62,886 nucleotides of DNA. Origin: JAKALQ01 sp963978265 (GTDB lineage Bacteria > Actinomycetota > Actinomycetes > S36-B12 > UBA5976). The position numbers and the translations under genes are program-made. Below the pieces are notes generated by a model, which had not been told where the DNA came from, made no database searches, and saw only the letters and a program-made list of their open reading frames with translations. The stretch is taken from the NCBI GenBank assembly GCA_963978265.1, contig CAXBQV010000001.1, positions 1 through 62,886 on the forward strand. The letters are read 5' to 3'. Numbering within the stretch: the stretch's first letter is position 1; each line of letters begins with the position of its first letter. This document shows, piece by piece, positions 9,814 through 18,505 of the stretch.

Positions 9814-10595
9814 AGGTTCTCCAGGGCACCGGTCTTGCGCACGGCGGTGAGATACCCGATCACAACGATGATCGGGAACGTCGCTGCGGCGGCCGCAAAC
9901 GGCAAGTTGCCAGCGACGCCGATGTTGTCATAGACGATGTTGGCGAACATCTGCGTGGCACCGCCGACGATCTTCACCATGATGTAGTCGCCGAGCGACA
10001 GTGAGAACGTGAAGATCGAACCGGCGATCAACCCGGGCAGCATGATCGGGAAGATGACGCTGCGGAACGTGCGCCAGGCACCGGCGCCGAGGTCGGCCGA
10101 TGCGTCGAGCAAGGAGTTCGGCAGTCGGTCGAGCGCGGCGTAGATCGGCAGGATCATGTACGGCAGCCAGAGATAGGCGAGCGCGAGCGTGGTAGCCGGG
10201 ATGCCGAGTCCGGGCCCGCGCATGCCGAGCGGCGCAAGCGCCCAGTCGAGCACGCCATTGACGTCGAGCATGATCCGCCAGGCGTAGCCCTTCACGAGGT
10301 AGCCCGCCCACAGCGGCATCGTGGACAGGATGACGACGGCGTACCGCAGTCGGTTCGACCTCGTCACCTTCGCGGCGAAGATCGCGATCGGCAGCGCGAG
10401 CAACGCGTCGATCACGGTCACTGCCACCGCGATGCCGATCGATCGGATCGCCACCGTCCGGTAGACGGAATTACTGAACAGCACCTCGAAGTTGCCGGTA
10501 CCGAACTGCCGGATCACCGCGTTCGTGAACGAGTCGATCCGCCAGAAGGCAGCCACGATCATGAGCGCAAGGGAACCGATATAGAGGATGAGCAA
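9810..10595 (-). CDS. potB: Polyamine-type ABC transporter permease (PotB-like), 5' end interrupted
   Basis: The open part encodes 261 residues from a TTG and holds the permease core with the EAA loop (DASADLGAGAWRTFRSVIFP). The natural N-terminus clearly reaches further: the same frame upstream reads RFFFTHPRARLASLLATPLA, then a TGA at 10659-10661, then 20 codons back to an ATG at 10721 that overlaps the binding-protein stop as TGATG. So the coupled start is separated from the body by one in-frame stop. Possible readings are a nonsense mutation or sequencing error, a pseudogene, or reinitiation at a non-ATG codon. There is no ATG or GTG between the TGA and the TTG. Confidence 0.8.
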   Translation of the reverse strand: MLILYIGSLALMIVAAFWRIDSFTNAVIRQFGTGNFEVLFSNSVYRTVAIRSIGIAVAVTVIDALLALPIAIFAAKVTRSNRLRYAVVILSTMPLWAGYLVKGYAWRIMLDVNGVLDWALAPLGMRGPGLGIPATTLALAYLWLPYMILPIYAALDRLPNSLLDASADLGAGAWRTFRSVIFPIMLPGLIAGSIFTFSLSLGDYIMVKIVGGATQMFANIVYDNIGVAGNLPFAAAAATFPIIVVIGYLTAVRKTGALENL

Positions 10596-10658
10596 CCAGG
10601 CCAGCGGCGTGGCAAGCAGGCTCGCCAGTCGAGCACGCGGATGCGTGAAGAAGAAACG

Positions 10659-10721
10659 TCAGATCGCGCGACTGCGCCCCGCACCTTTCGGTGCGGGGCT
10701 GACAGTCGTGCTGGCGGGCAT
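10659..10721 (-). other. Interrupted 5' segment of potB ending at an in-frame TGA
   Basis: An ATG at 10721 overlaps the potD stop (TGATG) and opens 20 codons (MPASTTVSPAPKGAGRSRAI), followed by TGA at 10661-10659 in the same frame as potB. Its position argues that this was the real potB start. Alternatively it is a 20-residue leader peptide. A strong hairpin lies inside it. Confidence 0.6.
10676..10699 (-). other. GAAA-capped 10-bp hairpin between binding protein and permease
   Basis: On the minus strand, arms GCCCCGCACC and GGTGCGGGGC pair perfectly over 10 bp and close on a GAAA tetraloop. It lies 22 bases after the potD stop. No T run follows, so it looks more like an mRNA-stabilising intercistronic hairpin, known to raise binding protein over permease levels in other ABC operons, than a terminator. 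Confidence 0.6.
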
Positions 10722-11920
10722 CAGCCCTTGATCTCCGTCCACGCCTGTGTCCAAGCGGCGTAGTCCTTACAGATCGGACCACGTCCATCAATGCAGTCCG
10801 CCACTGGAGTCGTCCAGTAGTAGATCTGCGCTGCGTAGGCGGCGTCGGTTGCGTGGTAGGTGGCACAGTGGTTCTTGTCGGCGGTCTTGTCACAGGCGAG
10901 TGTCTGCGACGGCGATTCTCCGAACCATTCCGAAACCTGCGCGTTGGGAACCGGACTGATGATCCAGTCCATCCACTTGTACATGCAGTTCGGGTGTGCA
11001 GCCTTGGACGAGATCATCCAGGTGTCGGACCAGCCGGTTGCGCCCTCTTCCGGAATGACGCCTTCGACCTTGACCTTGCCCTCGCTGTTGATGAGGTTGG
11101 CGTTGATCTGCCAGGCGGTGCCGATGACGTTCGCGCCCTGGCCGAACGACTGCACCTCGTCGGTGTAGGCCGCCCAGTAGCTGCCGATGATGCCTTTCTG
11201 CTGCTTCAGCAGATCCACTGCTGCCTGGAATTGCGTGTCATCCAGTGCATACGGGTTGGTGATGCCGAGGTCGGGCTGGGTCTTCATCAGGTACAGCGCG
11301 GCATCGGCGATGTAGATCGGCGAATCGTACGCGGTGATCTTGCCCTTGTACGGCGAGTTCGGATCGAAGACAACGCCCCAGGACTTCGGTGCTTCCTTCA
11401 CGACAGCCGTGTTGTACATGAGGATGTTGGCACCCCAGCCGTGCGGAACGCCGTACATGTTGCCCCCGGCCGAGTTCCACTCACGATCCTTGAGGAAGTC
11501 CGAAACCGTTGCGTAGTTCGGGATGAGATCGGTGTTCACCGGGGCGACATCGCCACCGTAGATGAGGCGGAGTGTGGCGTCACCGGACGCGGAAACGCCG
11601 TCGTACTCACCGGACTTCATGAGGGTGACCATCTCGTCGGAAGTGTTGCCGATCTTGACGTTCACCTTGCAGCCGGTTGCTTGCTCGAACGGTGTGACCC
11701 AGTCGACGTTCTTGTCGGTGGAACCGTTCTCGACGTAACCGGCCCATGCAACGAGGTTCAGTGCGCCTTCACCATCGCCGACGGCAGTCGCCATCGGGAT
11801 ATTCGGCAGCTCCGGACCGCTTGCAGTGGTCGTGCTATCGGTCGATGACGAGCTGCAGCCCGCCACCACCAGTGCGAGGCCCGCCAAGAGTGTGGCGAAC
11901 CCGCGACGATGCTTGCGCAT
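10721..11920 (-). CDS. potD: Polyamine-type ABC transporter substrate-binding lipoprotein (PotD-like)
   Basis: A 399-residue extracellular solute-binding protein. The start at 11920 follows GGAGAAGGAGAGGG. A lipoprotein signal ends LALVVAGC with the lipidated Cys22, then a Ser/Thr-rich spacer and the two-lobe binding domain (NLVAWAGYVENG...; WGANILMYNTAVVKEAPKSW; WMDWIISP). This fits the spermidine/putrescine-binding family. An upstream extension of the frame (to 11992) lacks signal-peptide sense and is rejected. It follows potA by 35 bases and ends on the potB start. Confidence 0.88.
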   Translation of the reverse strand: MRKHRRGFATLLAGLALVVAGCSSSSTDSTTTASGPELPNIPMATAVGDGEGALNLVAWAGYVENGSTDKNVDWVTPFEQATGCKVNVKIGNTSDEMVTLMKSGEYDGVSASGDATLRLIYGGDVAPVNTDLIPNYATVSDFLKDREWNSAGGNMYGVPHGWGANILMYNTAVVKEAPKSWGVVFDPNSPYKGKITAYDSPIYIADAALYLMKTQPDLGITNPYALDDTQFQAAVDLLKQQKGIIGSYWAAYTDEVQSFGQGANVIGTAWQINANLINSEGKVKVEGVIPEEGATGWSDTWMISSKAAHPNCMYKWMDWIISPVPNAQVSEWFGESPSQTLACDKTADKNHCATYHATDAAYAAQIYYWTTPVADCIDGRGPICKDYAAWTQAWTEIKG

Positions 11921-11935
11921 TGTCCCTCTCCTTCT

Positions 11936-11952
11936 CCCAGCCCTGTGCTGGG
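11936..11952 (-). other. Small intercistronic hairpin before potD
   Basis: CCCAGC-ACAGG-GCTGGG on the minus strand, six base pairs, ending about 15 bases before the potD start and directly upstream of its ribosome site. It may affect mRNA stability or translation; no function can be shown. Confidence 0.35.
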
Positions 11953-11955
11953 AAA

Positions 11956-12969
11956 TCAGTTGGGGACCCGGTACTCGTGTGCCGGATCCCATGTCAGTGA
12001 AACATCGGTACCGCGCGCATGCTGCGTTGCGCCGGTGTTGGCGGCAACGGCAATGAGCGATCCGCCGACTTCGAGGTCGACGAGATAGCGCGTGACGCTG
12101 CCGACATAGCTCACTTCCCGAATATGCCCTCGGGTCTCGCGACCGCGAGAGGACTCGTTGATGAACAACTTCTCGGGACGGATGCTCACCGTTGCGGGAT
12201 TCCCGAACAGCCGCTGCGCGGCGTCGCCCCGGATGAGATTGGACGTACCGACGAATCCGGCAACGAACTCCGAGGCCGGATGGTCGTAGATGTCGACCGC
12301 CGTGCCGAGTTGTTCGATGCGGCCGTCGTTGAAGACGGCGATGCGATCGCTCATCGTGAGCGCCTCGTCCTGGTCATGCGTGACGAATACGAACGTAATG
12401 CCGACGTCGCGCTGGATCTCCTTCAATTCCACCTGCATGTGCTCGCGCAACTTCAGATCAAGTGCTCCCAGCGGTTCGTCGAGCAGGAGTACCTTCGGCC
12501 GGTTCACGAGGGCTCGAGCAAGTGCAACGCGTTGCCGCTGACCGCCGGAGAGTTGCGAGGGCTTGCGATCACCGAAGCCCGCGAGCGCGACGGACTCCAG
12601 CGCTTCCGACGCACGCTGACGACGCGCTGCAGCGTCGACCTTCTTCACTTTGAGTCCGTATTCGATGTTCTCCTGCACCGTCATGTGCGGGAACAGCGCG
12701 TAGTCCTGGAACACCGTGTTCACGTCCCGGTCGAACGGCGGCGTGTTTGTCACGTCGACTCCGCCGAGCGTGATCGTGCCTGCCGTCGGCAGTTCGAAGC
12801 CGGCGATCATGCGCAACACGGTGGTCTTGCCGGAGCCCGACGGGCCGAGCAGGGTGAGGAACTCGCCATCCATGACGTCGAGATCGACGTTGTCGACGGC
12901 AACGACCGTTCCGCTTTGCGGGGTGCGGAATTCCTTGCGGAGACCGCGGAGCGAGATTGCTATCGACAT
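11956..12969 (-). CDS. potA: Polyamine-type ABC transporter ATP-binding protein (PotA-like)
   Basis: A 337-residue ATPase that drives the importer. Walker A GPSGSGKTT, Q-loop FQDYALFPHMT, signature LSGGQRQRVALARAL, Walker B VLLLDEP and the H-loop THDQDEAL are all intact. A C-terminal TOBE domain (about 240-337) is typical of the MalK/PotA class. First gene of the operon potA-potD-potB-potC, starting 69 bases after the SCP-like gene; the run may continue from the purine genes upstream. Confidence 0.92.
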   Translation of the reverse strand: MSIAISLRGLRKEFRTPQSGTVVAVDNVDLDVMDGEFLTLLGPSGSGKTTVLRMIAGFELPTAGTITLGGVDVTNTPPFDRDVNTVFQDYALFPHMTVQENIEYGLKVKKVDAAARRQRASEALESVALAGFGDRKPSQLSGGQRQRVALARALVNRPKVLLLDEPLGALDLKLREHMQVELKEIQRDVGITFVFVTHDQDEALTMSDRIAVFNDGRIEQLGTAVDIYDHPASEFVAGFVGTSNLIRGDAAQRLFGNPATVSIRPEKLFINESSRGRETRGHIREVSYVGSVTRYLVDLEVGGSLIAVAANTGATQHARGTDVSLTWDPAHEYRVPN

Positions 12970-13038
12970 ACCGGAAATCTACGGGTTGGCCTGCGGTCCT
13001 TTACAGCGGCCGCGCACCGGCGCGGGCAGCCCGCAGAC

Positions 13039-13329
13039 TCAATCTGCCAACGGGAAGAGCGCGCGAAGGTCCGACCGTTCACCGGAGGCGCGCACACGTC
13101 CGCTTTCCACGAGTTCCACCCAGTCGAGCGTGCCGTCAGCGAGGCCGAGTAGCGCGGTTGCATCCATCTCGACGACGGCGCTGGGCGTCCCCCGTCGGTG
13201 CGCGGGACCGTCCACGATCTGCACCGCGGCGTAGGGCGGGATGCGGAGTTCCACGGATCGACCGGGCGCAACCGCCTGCACGCGAGCGAGCACGGCGTCA
13301 ACGGCTGCGCGTTCGGCTTCACGATCCAT
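13039..13329 (-). CDS. Sterol-carrier-like family protein
   Basis: A 96-residue protein with PPYAAVQIVDGPAHRRGTPSAVVEMD and the C-terminal SGRVRASGERSDLRALFPL. I recognise this as the small sterol carrier family (SCP2-like) protein that often sits beside purine genes in actinobacteria; its role is unknown. The ATG overlaps the purL stop (TGATG), so it is translated with purL. Longer upstream extension of the frame would run into purL and is rejected. Confidence 0.75.
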   Translation of the reverse strand: MDREAERAAVDAVLARVQAVAPGRSVELRIPPYAAVQIVDGPAHRRGTPSAVVEMDATALLGLADGTLDWVELVESGRVRASGERSDLRALFPLAD

Positions 13330-15632
13330 CAGGCAAGTGCCGCCGGCAGCGTTGCGTCGGAGGCGGCGCGGAGTTCGTCGAGTGACCAGCGGATGGTCTC
13401 GCCGTACACGTTGTCCAGTTGCAGGAACTGCGCGCCTTCGGAAGCTCCTGCATCGGCGGCGAGTTGCGAGTCGACGACCCCGATCCGCGTGAGCGAAACT
13501 CCACGCGCGTTGCACATCTCGGTGAACCGCAACTCCTCGGTTCGCGGCAGCACCACGACGGCGCGAGCCGTCGACTCGGCGTAGGCGAAGACGAATGGGT
13601 CGAGTTCAGTGGGAACCCAGATGCGTGCACCGATGCGCGAGCGGAGGGCCATTTCGACAAGTGCCTGCATGATGCCGCCGTCGCTCACGTCGTGCGCAGC
13701 AGCGAGCAGCCCGTCGCGCGATCCGGCGACGAGGATCTCGGCCAGCGTTCTCTCCTTCGCGAGGTCCACCACCGGCGGCAGACCACCGAGGTGTGCATGC
13801 ACCTCATGCGCCCATTCGGAACCGGCGAGCTCATCCTTCGTCTCGCCCATGACGTAGATGAGATCGCCATCTTCGGTCCAGGCCATCGGAGTTCGACGCG
13901 TGACGTCGTCAATGACGCCGAGGACACCGACGACCGGCGTCGGAAGAATCGCGACGTCGCCCGTCTGGTTGTAGAACGACACGTTGCCACCGGTGACCGG
14001 CGTGCCGAGTTCGAGGCAGCCGTCGGCGAGTCCGCGCACGGCTTCCGCGAACTGCCACATCACTTCGGGATCCTCCGGCGAACCGAAGTTCAGACAGTTC
14101 GTGACGGCCAACGGAGTTGCACCGGTGACGGCCACATTGCGGTAGGCCTCGGCGAGTGCGAACTTGGCGCCGATGTAGGGATCGAGTTTCGCGACGCGGC
14201 CGTTGCAGTCGGTGGAGAGGGCCACGCCCAAACCGGTTTCCTCGTCGACGCGGACCATGCCGGAGTCCTCCGGCTGCGCGAGGACGGTGTTGCCGAGGAC
14301 GTAGCGGTCGTATTGGTCGGTGACCCACGCCTTCGATGCGAGGTTCGGCGCGGCCGTCATGCGCAACACCGTGTCGTGGAGTTCAGCGGCGGTGGACGGC
14401 CGTCGCAGCCGCACGGCAGTCGGGGCATCTGCCTGCAACGCGTCCTGCCAGCTCGGGCGGTGGTACGGCCGTTCGTAGACGGGGCCGTCGTGCGCCACGG
14501 TCCGCGGCGGCACATCGACGATCGTCTCACCATGCCATTCGATGACGAGTCGACCGGTGTCGGTCACAACGCCGATGTCGGTTGCGATGACGTCCCACTT
14601 CCTGCAGATCGCCATGAACTGATCGACGTTCTGCGGCGGAACGATCGCGCACATCCGCTCCTGCGACTCCGACATGAGAATCTCTTCAGGACTCAGCGAC
14701 TGATCGCGCAGCGGCACGCGGTCGAGCCAGACATGCATCCCGCCTTCACCATTCGATGCGAGTTCCGACGTCGCACACGAGATACCTGCACCACCGAGAT
14801 CTTGAATGCCCTCCACGAGTCCTGCGTGCAGCACCTCGAGCGTGCATTCGATGAGCAACTTCTCCATGAACGGGTCGCCGACCTGTACCGACGGGCGCTT
14901 TGCGGGGCCGTCGGCGTCGAAGGTCTCCGATGCAAGCACGGAAACGCCACCGATGCCGTCACCGCCCGTGGTGGCGCCGTAGAGGATGACGCGATTGCCC
15001 ACGCCGCTCGCCTTCGCGAGATGGATGTCCTCGTGCTTCATGGTGCCGACGCACAGCGCGTTCACCAGTGGGTTGCCGATGTACGTGGGATCGAAGACGA
15101 CTTCGCCACCGATGTTCGGCAGGCCGAGGCAGTTGCCGTAGCCGCCGACACCGGCGATGACGCCGGGCAGCACACGATGCGTGTCAGGGGCATCGAGTGG
15201 GCCGAAACGCAGCGGATCCATCACGGCGACAGGGCGCGCGCCCATCGAGATGATGTCGCGGACGATGCCGCCCACGCCCGTCGCCGCACCTTGGTACGGC
15301 TCGACGTAGGAGGGGTGGTTGTGCGATTCGACCTTGAACGTCACGGCCCAGCCGTTGCCGATGTCGACGACGCCGGCATTCTCACCGATGCCGACGAGCA
15401 GCTTGTCGGTCTGCGGCTTCTTCTCGCCGAACTGGCGGAGGTGCACTTTGCTCGACTTGTAGGAGCAGTGCTCGGACCACATGACCGAGTACATCGCGAG
15501 TTCCGACGATGTCGGACGCCGACCGAGGATGGCACGAATCCGTTGGTACTCGTCGTCCTTCACACCGAGATCACGATACGGCTGTTCCTTCTCCGGAGTT
15601 GCAGCCGCATTGGCAACGTTGTCGACGCTCAT
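13329..15632 (-). CDS. purL: Phosphoribosylformylglycinamidine synthase subunit PurL
   Basis: The 767-residue small-type PurL, the synthetase part of the three-protein PurLQS complex that converts FGAR to FGAM. The N-terminal region has SELAMYSVMWSEHCSYKSS, and the catalytic region has FKVESHNHPS, ATGVGGIVRDI and GGAGISCATSELA. The C-terminal ATPase half repeats the fold. Its start overlaps the purQ stop by four bases, and it is followed by the SCP-like gene with TGATG coupling. Separate PurS and PurQ genes upstream confirm the small-type arrangement. Confidence 0.97.
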   Translation of the reverse strand: MSVDNVANAAATPEKEQPYRDLGVKDDEYQRIRAILGRRPTSSELAMYSVMWSEHCSYKSSKVHLRQFGEKKPQTDKLLVGIGENAGVVDIGNGWAVTFKVESHNHPSYVEPYQGAATGVGGIVRDIISMGARPVAVMDPLRFGPLDAPDTHRVLPGVIAGVGGYGNCLGLPNIGGEVVFDPTYIGNPLVNALCVGTMKHEDIHLAKASGVGNRVILYGATTGGDGIGGVSVLASETFDADGPAKRPSVQVGDPFMEKLLIECTLEVLHAGLVEGIQDLGGAGISCATSELASNGEGGMHVWLDRVPLRDQSLSPEEILMSESQERMCAIVPPQNVDQFMAICRKWDVIATDIGVVTDTGRLVIEWHGETIVDVPPRTVAHDGPVYERPYHRPSWQDALQADAPTAVRLRRPSTAAELHDTVLRMTAAPNLASKAWVTDQYDRYVLGNTVLAQPEDSGMVRVDEETGLGVALSTDCNGRVAKLDPYIGAKFALAEAYRNVAVTGATPLAVTNCLNFGSPEDPEVMWQFAEAVRGLADGCLELGTPVTGGNVSFYNQTGDVAILPTPVVGVLGVIDDVTRRTPMAWTEDGDLIYVMGETKDELAGSEWAHEVHAHLGGLPPVVDLAKERTLAEILVAGSRDGLLAAAHDVSDGGIMQALVEMALRSRIGARIWVPTELDPFVFAYAESTARAVVVLPRTEELRFTEMCNARGVSLTRIGVVDSQLAADAGASEGAQFLQLDNVYGETIRWSLDELRAASDATLPAALA

Positions 15633-16327
15633 GCACGAACTCCCGCAGCAAGCGAGGCAAGGATCGAGGTAAAGAATGTGAGGCCGTCCAGCGACGGACC
15701 GAACAACGGCTCCACAGCATGCTCGGGGTGCGGCATCAGGCCAGCGACGTTGCCCCGCTCGTTCGTGATGCCGGCGATGTCGCGATAGGAACCATTCGGG
15801 TTCACATCAAGGTATCTGGCGAAGACCCGATTGTCGGCTTCGAGCATGTCCAGCGTGTGTTCATCGGCGATGTAGCCGCCTTCGCCGTTCTTCAGCGGAA
15901 TGACGATTTCCTGGTTCGGTTCGAACTGGTTCGTCCACATCGAGGTGGTGTTCTCGATGCGGAGTCGCTGGTCACGGCAGATGAAATGCTGGTGGTCGTT
16001 GCGGATGAGTGCACCGGGGAGCAAGTGCGACTCGACGAGGATCTGGAAACCGTTGCAGATGCCGAACACCGGCAACCCCTGCTTCGCCTTGTCGATGATG
16101 GTCTGCATGGCCGGTGCGAAGCGGGCTATGGCGCCGCAACGGAGGTAGTCGCCGTAGGAGAAGCCGCCGGGAAGCACCACGGCGTCGACATGCTGCAGGT
16201 CGGCATCGCCGTGCCACAGCTCGACTGCTTCAGCACCAGCGATGCGGATCGCACGGGCGGCGTCACGATCGTCGAGTGAACCCGGGAAGGTGACGACACC
16301 GATTCGCGCACCGGTCAGGGTGCTCAC
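15629..16327 (-). CDS. purQ: Phosphoribosylformylglycinamidine synthase subunit PurQ
   Basis: A 232-residue class I glutaminase that supplies ammonia to PurL. The nucleophile Cys lies in GICNGFQ, and the catalytic His and Glu in HPEHAVE near the C-terminus. The oxyanion region is LPGGFSYGDYLR. It overlaps purS upstream and purL downstream by four bases each, giving a tightly coupled purS-purQ-purL unit. Confidence 0.97.
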   Translation of the reverse strand: MSTLTGARIGVVTFPGSLDDRDAARAIRIAGAEAVELWHGDADLQHVDAVVLPGGFSYGDYLRCGAIARFAPAMQTIIDKAKQGLPVFGICNGFQILVESHLLPGALIRNDHQHFICRDQRLRIENTTSMWTNQFEPNQEIVIPLKNGEGGYIADEHTLDMLEADNRVFARYLDVNPNGSYRDIAGITNERGNVAGLMPHPEHAVEPLFGPSLDGLTFFTSILASLAAGVRA

Positions 16328-16560
16328 GCTTCGATCCTCAGGGTGTAGTTCTCAATGACCGGGTTGGACAGCAGGTTGCCGGCGAGTTCATGCAGCTTCT
16401 GCTCGTCGAGTACGCCGTCGATCTCGATGACGAACTGCTTGCCCTGCCGAACCGAGGTCACGCCGGTCAGCCCAAGACGTCCGAGTGCGCCCTGCACAGC
16501 ACGGCCTTGTGGGTCGAGGATTTCGGGCTTGAGACTGACATCGACGACGACGCGGGCCAC
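16324..16560 (-). CDS. purS: Phosphoribosylformylglycinamidine synthase subunit PurS
   Basis: A 78-residue PurS, the small dimer that bridges PurQ and PurL. Family features are VVVDVSLKPEILDPQGRAVQ and LGLTGVTSVRQGKQFVIEIDG. It starts 50 bases after the galE stop, a gap that contains only a five-base-pair hairpin (GGTGC-ATCT-GCACC), and overlaps purQ by four bases. Confidence 0.95.
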   Translation of the reverse strand: MARVVVDVSLKPEILDPQGRAVQGALGRLGLTGVTSVRQGKQFVIEIDGVLDEQKLHELAGNLLSNPVIENYTLRIEA

Positions 16561-16610
16561 GGGCGCTCCAAGGGGTGCAGATGCACCAATCCTAGCCAGC
16601 GGCGATTTCG

Positions 16611-17615
16611 TCAGCCGAGGCGGGCATCACCGGTTTGCGCAGCCAACTGCCACGCGGACCAGGCCGAGTCGACCATCGCTTCCAAGTCCTGGATCGCGAC
16701 CCACCCGAGGTCGGCATTCGCTTTCGCAGAGGACGTCACGATGCGCGCGGGATCCCCGGCACGGCGCGGCTCGAGCACCGGCGTGAACGGGATGCCGGTG
16801 ACTTCGGCGACCATCTCCATGATCTGCTTGACGCTCACACCTTCACCGCGACCGAGGTTGTAATGGTTCGCAATCGTGGTTCCGGACTGCAATTTCTTCG
16901 CGGCAGCAACGTGGGCTTCTGCAACGTCCTGTACGTGGATGTAATCGCGCACACACGTGCCGTCGGGTGTCGGGTAATCGTTGCCGAAGACCTTCGGGTT
17001 GCGCCCGTTGCTCACCGCATCCATGACGAGTGGGAAGAGGTTGTGGGGTGACACGTCATAGACCTCTCGCGCGCCGCTGCCAACGACATTGAAGTAGCGG
17101 AGTGCCGTCCACTTGAACGTCGACCCGCCAGCGAGTTCCCGCGACTTCGCGAAGTCGCGGCAGAGCCATTCGCCGATCAGTTTCGATTCGCCGTACGGGG
17201 ACTCCGGAGCCGTTGGCGTCTGCTCGTCGACGAGGTCGACGTCAGGGGTGCCGAACACTGCGGCAGAGGACGAGAACACGAAGTTCATGACGTTGTGACG
17301 CGCACACGCTTCGAGAAGTTGTCGGGTTCCCTCGACGTTGCTGTGGAAGCACTCGAGCGGCCGCTTCACCGATTCGCCGGCGTACTTGAACCCGGCAAGG
17401 TGCACGACGCCATCAACGTGTCCGGCTTCGAATGCGCGGTCGAGATCTTTTGCGCTGCAGATGGATCCCTGCACGAACGCGACGCCGTCGGGGACGAACT
17501 CCTTGCGGCCGGTGGAGAGGTCGTCGAGCACGATCGATTCGATGCCGTTGGCGCTGAATGCGCGCACGATGTGCGAACCGATGTAGCCGGCGCCACCGGT
17601 CACCAACCAACTCAT
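16611..17615 (-). CDS. galE: UDP-glucose 4-epimerase GalE
   Basis: A 334-residue short-chain dehydrogenase-type epimerase (UDP-glucose to UDP-galactose). It has the NAD motif GGAGYIG (residues 7-13), FSSSAAVFG and the catalytic YGESK (YxxxK). The substrate loop contains YPTPDGTCVRDYIHVQDVA, typical of GalE. Its start overlaps the purC stop as ATGA, and purS follows 50 bases later, so a sugar-nucleotide gene sits inside the purine run. Not related functionally to purines in any known way. Confidence 0.94.
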   Translation of the reverse strand: MSWLVTGGAGYIGSHIVRAFSANGIESIVLDDLSTGRKEFVPDGVAFVQGSICSAKDLDRAFEAGHVDGVVHLAGFKYAGESVKRPLECFHSNVEGTRQLLEACARHNVMNFVFSSSAAVFGTPDVDLVDEQTPTAPESPYGESKLIGEWLCRDFAKSRELAGGSTFKWTALRYFNVVGSGAREVYDVSPHNLFPLVMDAVSNGRNPKVFGNDYPTPDGTCVRDYIHVQDVAEAHVAAAKKLQSGTTIANHYNLGRGEGVSVKQIMEMVAEVTGIPFTPVLEPRRAGDPARIVTSSAKANADLGWVAIQDLEAMVDSAWSAWQLAAQTGDARLG

Positions 17616-18505
17616 GCCCAGGTCCGTCCCGTCAGCCGTTCGTACGCCTCAATGTACTTCGCACGCGTCTGCTCGACGACTTCGTCTGGAAGCGGAGGCG
17701 GAGGCACGGTGCCGTTCCTGTCCCAGTCGGCTGCCGGCGAGGTCAGCCAATCACGAACAAACTGTTTGTCGAACGACGGCTGCTGCGTCCCCGGCTTCCA
17801 CAGTTCCGCCGGCCAGTAGCGGGACGAGTCCGGCGTGAGGACCTCGTCGGCGAGCACGATGGTCCCGTCGTTACGCGCGCCGAATTCGAACTTCGTATCG
17901 GCAAGGATGACACCGCGCTTCGCCGCGATCTCCTCTGCCGTCCGATACACCTCGATCGTGAGGTCGCGCAGCACCTCTGCAGCAGCCAGACCCACCGTGT
18001 CCGCAACGGTGTGGAAGTCGACGTTCTCGTCGTGCTCGCCGAATGCCGCCTTCGTTGCCGGGGTGAAGATCGGATAGGGCAGCTTCGATCCGTCGACGAG
18101 TTCGTCCGGTAGCGGGATGCCGCACACCGTTCCATGCTCGTTGTATTCGGCGAGGCCCGAGCCAGTGAGGTAGCCGCGCGCGACGCATTCGACGGGGAAC
18201 ATGCTGAGCCGTTCACAGACCATGGCCCGACCACGCACGGTGTCGGGAACGTCGAGTGAACGCACATGGTTCGGGACCACATTCATGAGCCGCTCGAACC
18301 ACCACTGCGAGAGCGCGGTGAGAATCGCGCCTTTGTCAGGGATCGGCGTGGGAAGAATCCAGTCGTAGGCGCTGATGCGGTCCGTTGCGACCACCAGCAG
18401 ATCACCATGTGGTGTGGTCCAGAGGTCGCGCACCTTGCCGGAGTGGATGTGCTCGTATCCGGCCGGTAGCGCATAGTCCGGCTTCGGAAGTTCCTGCGTC
18501 GTCAT
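17612..18505 (-). CDS. purC: SAICAR synthetase PurC
   Basis: A 297-residue phosphoribosylaminoimidazole-succinocarboxamide synthase (CAIR + Asp + ATP). Family motifs are HSGKVRDLW, ATDRISAYDWILPTPIPDKG, RGYLTGSG and ADTKFEFG. The start at 18505 overlaps the purB stop (TGATG); a longer frame to 18556 overlaps purB further and is less likely. The gene ends with ATGA overlap into galE. Confidence 0.96.
   Translation of the reverse strand: MTTQELPKPDYALPAGYEHIHSGKVRDLWTTPHGDLLVVATDRISAYDWILPTPIPDKGAILTALSQWWFERLMNVVPNHVRSLDVPDTVRGRAMVCERLSMFPVECVARGYLTGSGLAEYNEHGTVCGIPLPDELVDGSKLPYPIFTPATKAAFGEHDENVDFHTVADTVGLAAAEVLRDLTIEVYRTAEEIAAKRGVILADTKFEFGARNDGTIVLADEVLTPDSSRYWPAELWKPGTQQPSFDKQFVRDWLTSPAADWDRNGTVPPPPLPDEVVEQTRAKYIEAYERLTGRTWA

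Noticed and set aside
13419..15788. A 789-codon plus-strand open frame
   Set aside because: Exact antisense shadow of purL; no family motifs and no ribosome site.
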